DNA of 64,000 nucleotides from Ignatzschineria rhizosphaerae (GTDB lineage Bacteria; Pseudomonadota; Gammaproteobacteria; Cardiobacteriales; Wohlfahrtiimonadaceae): NCBI RefSeq assembly GCF_022655595.1, contig NZ_CP093379.1, positions 616,501 to 680,500 of the forward strand, read 5' to 3'. Shown piece by piece: positions 42,801 to 51,800 of this stretch (position 1 is its first letter; each line of letters starts with the position of its first letter). The notes under the pieces were generated by a model. It saw only the letters and a program-made list of their open reading frames with translations, ran no database searches and was not told where the DNA came from. The position numbers and the translations under genes were made by a program.

Positions 42801-45800
42801 AGATTGAGAATGAGCGTAAAGATCTTGATAGCGGTTTCTATACCTTATTGCATAGCCAAAATGGCTTAACCTCAGGGCTCTTTGCAAGCTCCATTCTTGA
42901 GATGAACCAGAAAAATGATGATCGTTTCGATACGCTCTATCTTCAGGAAACAACCCATGCGCTTGTGTTAGAGAAAGGCGTTCTCTACCGCGGTGTTGCA
43001 ACTTGGACGGGCGATAAAGATCTCTGGATTGAAAAGGGCAGTTTTAATGTTACAGATAGTAAAGGCCGCACATGGGACCAAGTAGCAGACAATGATTATG
43101 TGATCTTTAACTTAAATAATGGGCAAAATAGCACTCAGAACGTTAATCTTGATTCTGCAACTGCAATGAATACAGCCGGTATTTATGTAGGTGGGGATCA
43201 GGAATATCAATTTATTGGCGAAGGTTTAAATGCCAATAGTGTCGATATGAGCGGTTTTGCTGGGAATGGAATGAGCCAAGGAAAACTTGTGCTTGGGCAA
43301 ACTTTTGATCACTCCTTAGTGGTTCAAGATGCGCCATTTACCGGCATTGTTGATCTCACTCAAACAGTGAAAAACACGTTTGAAGGTGGCATTGATGTTT
43401 ATGGTGGTACATTAAAAATCGCATCTGAGACTCAACTTGGAACAACGCTTGATAAACTTAAACTGATGGGTAAATCTGAAGATCAAGCAGCGACATTAGC
43501 TTTTGCTAATGGTCAAGGCCAAGTGCTTGAGTTTAATGACCAGACGCTTTCAATTGCTAATAACCACTTTGTGGCATTAGATATGGCAGATGGGGCGACG
43601 GTTAAATTTACTGGAACTCAAGATGCGCTCAATATTCAAGGGGGCACCTTAACGCTTAATACGGTTGCAGATTCTCTTTTAGACATTCAAAGTCAAATGA
43701 GTGGAAACAATGCAACACTTCATAAAGAAGGTTTAGGAACCTTCAAATTAGCTGGTAGCAATCAATTTACCGGCTCTTCAAATGTGAATATTCAAGAAGG
43801 AACATTTAAGCTTGCTAATAGTAGTCAACTTACGCTTACTGGGGCAGGATCTGCCTTTACCTTAGGTAAAGAAGGACAAGTAGCAACATTAGATGCGCAA
43901 GGTGAAAATAGGGTCTCTGTTGATGGCGATATCACGCTTCATTCAGGTGGCACAAATGGTCAGACAGCCCTTAAATTTAAAGTAGATGGGACGAATGCGT
44001 TATCAGAGCAAGATTTTGAATTAGATCAAAATCATAAGGCTGTATTAAATCTTGCCGGTAATCTGCAGATTACAGGGGATGGCAAGATTGATGTGAATGT
44101 GGATATTTCTGCATTAACAAATCCTCAAAAATCAGGACTCTTCTCGCTGCTTTACACCGATTCAAAAGGGGTATTAAAAGCAGACCAGTTCAATCTTGAA
44201 AATTCGATCACCATTCATGGTCGTAATGTGAAAGATATTGAGAGATTAGCGGCATTTAATCTTCTCTTTACTGATTCTGCTATGGTGCTTAATAAGGGTG
44301 AATTCTACAATGCGGTTGCAACCTGGATCGGCACTACCAATAATGAGTGGAATGCCTTTAATAATAACTGGGATACTACCGATAGCTCTGGTCAAATTTG
44401 GACCACCTTTATGCTCGATGACTTTGTGAACTTTGCAGCAACAAGTGATCAAACGATTCTGATTAAAGAGGAAGACATTAAAACAGCGGGCGCTCATTTT
44501 AGTGGTGATGCAACTTACCGCTTTGAGGGTGAAGGCTTTGCGACGCATATCGTTGATAGTAGTTTTGGATTTGAAAGTGATGGTAAATTGGTATTAGGCA
44601 GTATGCTCAATACTAATGCGATCGCAATGCCTAATGCAGACTTTACCGGCGTTGTGGATTTAACTAATACCACTCAAAATAGCTTTGAAGGGATTGATAT
44701 ACTTGGCGGAACCTTACGAATTGCTAATCGCGATCAGTTAGGTGTGACGCTCGATCAATTAACCTTAGCAGGCGCGAACAGTAATAATGCAGCAACCTTA
44801 GCGATTGCTGAAGGTAGTGCATTACACTTTGATGATGGCGCATTAACGATTGGTCAAGATCATATTGCAGCGATTAACCTTGAAAAACAAGCATCTGTCG
44901 ATCTTGGTGTAGGTAGCGGTATTGCCGTCAACGGTGGGGCGCTTGCGCTTAATCTTGATCACAATGCGAAGCTCATTCTTGCTGAAAGTGCGGTGCTTAA
45001 TGGCGGAACCTTTACACTTCATACCGATCAAGGCGCTGTTGCAACCTTTGATAATGGTATTAGTGGTCAAGGCGGTACGTTTAATAAGTCAGGGTCAGGA
45101 ACGCTTAATCTTGCTGAAAATAGCACCTTTACGGGTCAAGCAGATGTTGCGTTAACTGATGGAGTGATTGATTTAGCTGCGAATAGTGCAATTAACTTAA
45201 ATGGCGCAGGTTCAGAGCTTTTATTTGGTGGCGCTGGTAATGCAACACTTTTAAATATTAATGGTCACAATAGCCTTAATGTTGCTGGGGATCTTTTCCT
45301 TGCAAATGGTGGAGATCAAGGTAGTACAACGCTTCATTTTAACTTAAGCCAAGATAACCATGCGGCAACTAATGCCAATATGGATTATGCAGCATTAGCA
45401 GCGCTGAATATTAGTGCTGATGGTGTCTATCTTGTTAACCAAGAATCAAGTACGGATAGCATTCATCTGACATGGGACGCAAGTAGTGTGACAGATGCCG
45501 GTTTCTATACCTTGCTTCATAGTACAAGTAGCTTAGGTAAAGGTTTATTTAAGGATGTGATTGCGGCAACGAATAGCCAAAATCAAGATCGTTTCAATAC
45601 GCTCTTCTTAGCACAAACCGATAAAGCGGTAGTACTTGAGAAAGATGTGCTTTATCACGGGATTGCGAACTGGTTAGGTCAAGGATCTGTGTGGGATGGC
45701 GCAAATAGCTTTGCAGTTGTTGATAGTAAAGGCCGCTCATGGAGTCAATTTGCAGATCAAGATTATGTAATCTTTGCACTTGCTGATGAAAGTGATAATA

Positions 45801-48800
45801 CGATTGATCTAGGTACGGAAAGCATTAATACGGCATCGATCTTCTTGACGGGTGATAGTAGCTATCTCTTCACGAATGGCAGCCTCAATAGCAATATTAT
45901 TGATGCCGGTGATTCAACCTTTGGTGTGAGTAGTCTTGGTAAGCTTGTATTAGGTCAAACAATTGATACGAATATGCAAGTAACCGACGAGACATTTAGT
46001 GGTCTTGTGGATCTTACCAATACTGATAACAATACGTTTGACGGTGGTGTCGATATCTATGGCGGTACGCTAAAAGTGGCATCAAAGGCGCAATTAGGAA
46101 CAGCGCTTGATAATGTTGCATTAATGGGCAGCGATCAAAATGTCGCAACCATAGCGATTGCAGAAGGTAGTACACTTCACTTTATGGATGAGACCTTAAC
46201 AGTCAATACTGGCAGTGTAGCGGCGCTTGATGTTGAGAAAGATAGCGATGTGACCTTTGAGGGCACTGGTCTCAATCAAAGCGGTATCACCGTTGATGGC
46301 GGTAAACTTGCACTCTCATTGGCGCAAGATGCGACTACCACAATTAAAGACGATAGTCAGCTTGTCATCAATAATGGTAGCTTTGCAGTGAGTAGTGCTG
46401 CAGGGGCGCTCTTTGAGATTACCAATAAAGCCAATGGTTTCACGGGCAATAATACTGATTTCAAGAAAACTGGCGAAGGTGACTTTAAACTTGCCGGCAA
46501 CCACAACTTTGGCGGTGATTCGAGCTTTAATATCAATGGTGGCAAGTTTGATTTTGCTAAAGATGCAAGCCTTTCATTAGTAGGTCAAGATTCAAGCTTT
46601 ACCTTTGGTGGTAACAATGTGAATAGCCTATTCCTCGTAGGCGGTAACAATGCGCTTCATGTTGGAAATGGCCTTGGCAATATCACCTTTGATGGTGGCG
46701 GCAATAACGGTAAAACAACGCTAAGCTTTAATGTGACCGATAGTAACTATATTTCGCATATCAGCGGTGCAGCAGCTGATAACGCAGCGCTTAATCTGAA
46801 TGGTCAGTTTAACGCTAAGAATGGCAAGCTTAATATCGATATTGCGAGCATTAATAGTCAGCATGATTCAGGACTCTATACGTTACTGTATACCGCAAAT
46901 AAGCTTGATAAGAATCTCTTTAATAGTGAGTTTACCTATCAAGGTAAGTTGATTTCTGAGATTGGCCGTTTAAGTGATCTCTCTCTTGAGTTTATCAATC
47001 ACGGGATTGTTCTTAATAAAGGTGAGCTCTCTAGCGGCGTTGCTACTTGGAATGGTGGACAAGATCTCCTTTGGAACGGCACTTCAGAAAACTGGAATGT
47101 CACAGATAGTAATGGTCAAACTTGGACAACATTTGTTAATGGCGACTTTGTCAACTTTGCGGCAACTGGCAAGCAGGCGATTACGATTGTGAATCCAGTA
47201 GAAGCTGCGGCAATGTATGTGGCGGGGGATGGCATTTATAAATTCTCAGGAGATGGCATTACGACAGAATCTGTAACGACCACGTTCTATCCACAAAACC
47301 CATTAGGTTTAAGTAGTGGTAAGCTGGTATTAGGCGGGCTCATTGGTACTGATTTAGTGGTGCAGGGTCAAGCCTTTAGTGGCGTTGTGGATCTCACTGG
47401 TACTTTGAAAAATGACTTCCAAGGTGGCGTTGATATCTATGGTGGTACTTTACGTATCGCAACAAAAGATCAATTAGGCACAAGTTTAGATCAGCTCTTA
47501 TTGGCTGGTGTTGCAAATAATGCCGCAACACTGCAAGTGAAAGAGGATAGTCAATTAACCTTCACTAATGAGACATTAACGATTGAGAAAGACCATGTTG
47601 CAGCGCTTGATTTAGAAGATGGCGCTAATGTGACGATCAATAGTAATGGTAACTTAGGAGAAGGCATCTCGATTAATGGTGGTGCATTAGCTCTCAATAC
47701 CGGCATTGGTGCAGTTTTTGAGATACAAAATGCACTTAATGGATTGGATGCAAGCTTTAATAAAACAGGTTCAGGAACGCTCAAACTTCATGGGGATAAT
47801 CACTTTGAAGGACAATCAGATGTTGCGATCTTAGAAGGAACCTTAAACCTTGCAGGTCAGGCGAATATTGTGCTTGATGGTCAAGGCTCGAGAAAAGCAG
47901 GACAAAATACGAAGCTTGTTTTAGGGGGGCATAACACCTTAAGAACAGCAGATCTCCATCTTAACAATAGTGCAGAGACCACCTTTACCTTTACCGTGAC
48001 AAAAGATAACTACTCACTCGATATGAATGGTGTGGGCAGTAGCCTTGCGATCCTCAATATCGATGCGCAGAACATTATCTTGAGTAATAGTGGGGTTCAA
48101 AGTGGTATTGAGGTTGATCTCTTAAATAGCCTTACCGATCTTAAAGCACTTGATCAAGGTTACTATACGCTGCTTTCTAGTACGGCAAGTTTAGTAGATG
48201 GGCTCTTTGATACCAATATTAAAGGTCATACGAATACCAATCGTTTTGAAACGCTCTTCTTAGCACAAGATGATCACAACCTCGTCTTAGAGAAAGATAT
48301 CGTCTATCACGGTATCGCAAACTGGGTGGGGGGCGATGCTTGGGCAAATGGTAATGGTACCAATGGTGCGAGCAACTGGTCTGTGACAGACAGTAAGGGC
48401 CGTACTTGGAATGAGATTGCTGCCAATGATTATGTCATCTTCGGCTTAACCAATGCACCAACACAAACGATCGCTTTAGATGGTCAAACAGCGGTTGAAA
48501 GCGCGGGGATTTTCTTTAAAGGCGATGGTACTTATCTCTTTAGTGGTCAAGGACTCCATACCAATAAAGTGCTAGCGAAAGATTCAAGCTTTGGCGTAGA
48601 TAGTGATGGGAAGTTTGTTTTAGGCGGCTCAATTGATGCATCTATGAATATCACAGATGCGACATTTACCGGCACTGTGGATTTAACACAAACTGTGAAG
48701 AATATCTTTGCAGGTGGTGTTGATATCAATGGTGGTACGCTTCGTATTGCTAATAGCGATCAATTAGGCACAAGCCTTAATGATCTCGCTTTAAATGGAA

Positions 48801-51800
48801 CTGCGGATAATGTGGCGACTTTACAAGTGGCAGAAAAAGGCGCCTTAAACCTTAAAGATCAAGGTTTCACGCTTGATAATGGCGCGTATGGTGCACTTAA
48901 TCTTGAGAAAGAAGCCGTTGTGTCCTTATCTGGTCAAGGGAATGCAATTGAGCTTAATGGCGGACATTTCACCCTCAATACAGCGGCAGGAGCGGTGCTT
49001 GATATTCAAAATCAGATGTCAGGTCAAGGCGATGTAAGCTTTACTAAACAAGGGGAAGGAACCTTTAAACTTGCTGGCGATAATCAGTTTACTGGCAAAA
49101 CAGACTTTAATGTCTTAGAAGGGACGTTCCATTTAGCGGAAAACGCGAACATCAGCTTAAGTGGTCAAGATTCAAGCTTTACCTTTGGTAGTAAGGGGAA
49201 AGATAGTACCTTACTAGTCGGGGGGAATAATATACTTGATGTCAATGGCAACTTAATCTTCCAAGGTGGTGGAGATCAAGGTAGTACGACAATGAGCTTT
49301 AATGTCACTGATGCCAACTACATCGATAAGTTAACTCAAGCAGGTGTAGGTAACGCTGCATTAACCGTTGGGAAAATCACGGTAGAAGATGGGCCGATTA
49401 AGATTGATATTGCGAACTTAACAAGTGCGCATGATAGTGGTCTTTATACGCTCATCTACACCACGGATCTCTTTAAAGCAGGAGACTTTAACCTTAAAGA
49501 TCCATTAACGTATCAAGGTAAAAATATTACCGATATTGCAAGATTAAAAGATCTCTCATTAATCATGCAAGAGGACTCGATTGTTCTTAATAAAGGAAAA
49601 CTCTACACTGGTATTGCGACATGGACGCATTCATCAAGCTTGATGGGTGTTTGGGATACGACTACTGAAAACTGGCAGGTAACAGATAGTAGCGGTCAGA
49701 CGTGGAACACTTTCATGTCGAGTGACTTTGTGAACTTTGGCTCTACTAAAGATCAGAAGATCCGTATTGCAAATCATATCTCGGCAGGCGATGTCTTATT
49801 TAAAGGCGATGCTACTTATCTCTTTACAGGTCAAGGCTTTGATACAAAAGTAATTGTCTCAACCTTTGAGCCAGCGAAAGTCAGTAGTGGTAAATTGATC
49901 TTAGGTCAAGAGATTCGCTTTGATGGCAAAGATCTCTCGATTCACGATATGGCATTTAGTGGTGTGATCGATTTAACCGGCACACAGAAAAACAGCTTTG
50001 AAGGCGGTATTGATATCTATGGCGGAACCCTGCGTGTGGCAAGCAATGCACAGTTAGGAGCTGATTTAGATCAGATTACGCTTCAAGGAACAGCTGATAA
50101 TGTGGCAACGATTGCAGTTGCGGAAGATTCAAGCTTAGCATTTGAAGATCAAACCCTCACGATCGGTCAAGATCATGTGGTAGCGATTAATCTTGAGAAA
50201 GATGCAAAAGTCACAATCTCAGAGAGTCAAAATACCGGTCAAAAAGGATTAGACCTTACAGGTGGTGCTTTAACACTCAATACAGCAGCAGGCGCTCTCT
50301 TTAACCTACAAAATGGGTTAACAGGGGATGCTGCAACACTTGATAAAGTAGGTAGTGGTACCTTTAAATTAGGCGGAAATAGTACTTTAACAGGTACTTC
50401 AGATATCGCGATTTTAGAAGGGACTTTTGACCTTGCAAAAGATGGTCAGTTAGTCCTTGAAGGCGCTGATTCAAGCTTTACTTTAGGTAGTGAAGGTCAT
50501 AGCACCACATTGCTCGCTAATGGTGGTAACACGATTAGCGTAAATGGTGATGTGATCATTAATACTGGTAAAGCAATTGATAAGGAGAATAACCCGAATA
50601 AAGATCCGCTTACAAATACCTCTTTGAGCTTTAATGTTACTGATGATAACTACATTAAAGCGCTTGCGGACGCGAGTGCGGATAATGCAGTCCTTCACTT
50701 AGGTGGCGCCTTGAAGATTGAAGGGGAGAATCAGGTCAATGTGAATATTAATAGTTTAAACAGTGACCATACTGAAGGGCTCTATTCACTCCTTTATACG
50801 GCAAGTAAGCTTGATGCGAATCAGTTTAGTTTGCAGCATAACTTAACCTATCAAGGTCGAGATGTCGCATCGATTGATCGTTTGAAACATATCACGTTAA
50901 TCGTGGATGAACAGGCGATTGTTCTTGATAAAGGTACGATCTATACCGGTATTACCACTTGGAATGAAAATGCCGAGGAGAATAAAGGTGAGTGGGATTC
51001 TATTACTGAAAACTGGACATCAGTAGATAGTAATGGTCAAACTTGGAAAACCTTTATCAACGGCGATATTGTCAACTTTGCTTCAGAGAAGAGTCAGACG
51101 GTTCAATTAAAAGAAGCGATTGAAACAGCAGATATCTTTGTCAGTGGTCGTGCGAACTACACCTTTAGAGGTGAAGGTATCACGATTAAGAAGATTGCGA
51201 CAACTTTCGATCCAACGAGCACAAGCCAAGGTAAACTGGTTCTCGGTCAGATCATGAATGATGACTTTACGATTGGTGGTCAAAGTGAGCAGATTACCTA
51301 TAGTGGCCGAGTGGATTTAACCAACACAGTGAAAAATAGCTTTGAAGGCGGTATCGATCTCTATGGCGGGACGGTGAGAGTTTCTACGAAAGAGCAATTA
51401 GGAACAACGCTTGATCAAGTAAACTTCTTATCAGAGAGCAATAGTGGCGTTGCTACCCTTGCGGTGAAGTCTGATAGCCAAATGGCATTTATGGATGAAG
51501 TATTGACGGTTGCAAATGGTAAAACAGGTCGATTACAACTTGAGCGTAATGCAAAAGTGACTTTTGGTAGTGAGGCAAGTAGCATAACACCACAAGTGGC
51601 TGGCATTGTCGTGAACGATGGCGCATTAACCCTTAATACAGCAACCGGTGCAATCTTAGAGATGCAAAACCAGTTAACGGGTAGTGGGGATGTGACGTTG
51701 AGTAAGATTGGTTCAGGAACCTTGAGTTTAACGCAAGATACGACCTTTACAGGTAGTACTCGAGTGAATGTTCAAGAGGGAATGGTTGATCTTGGTAAAG

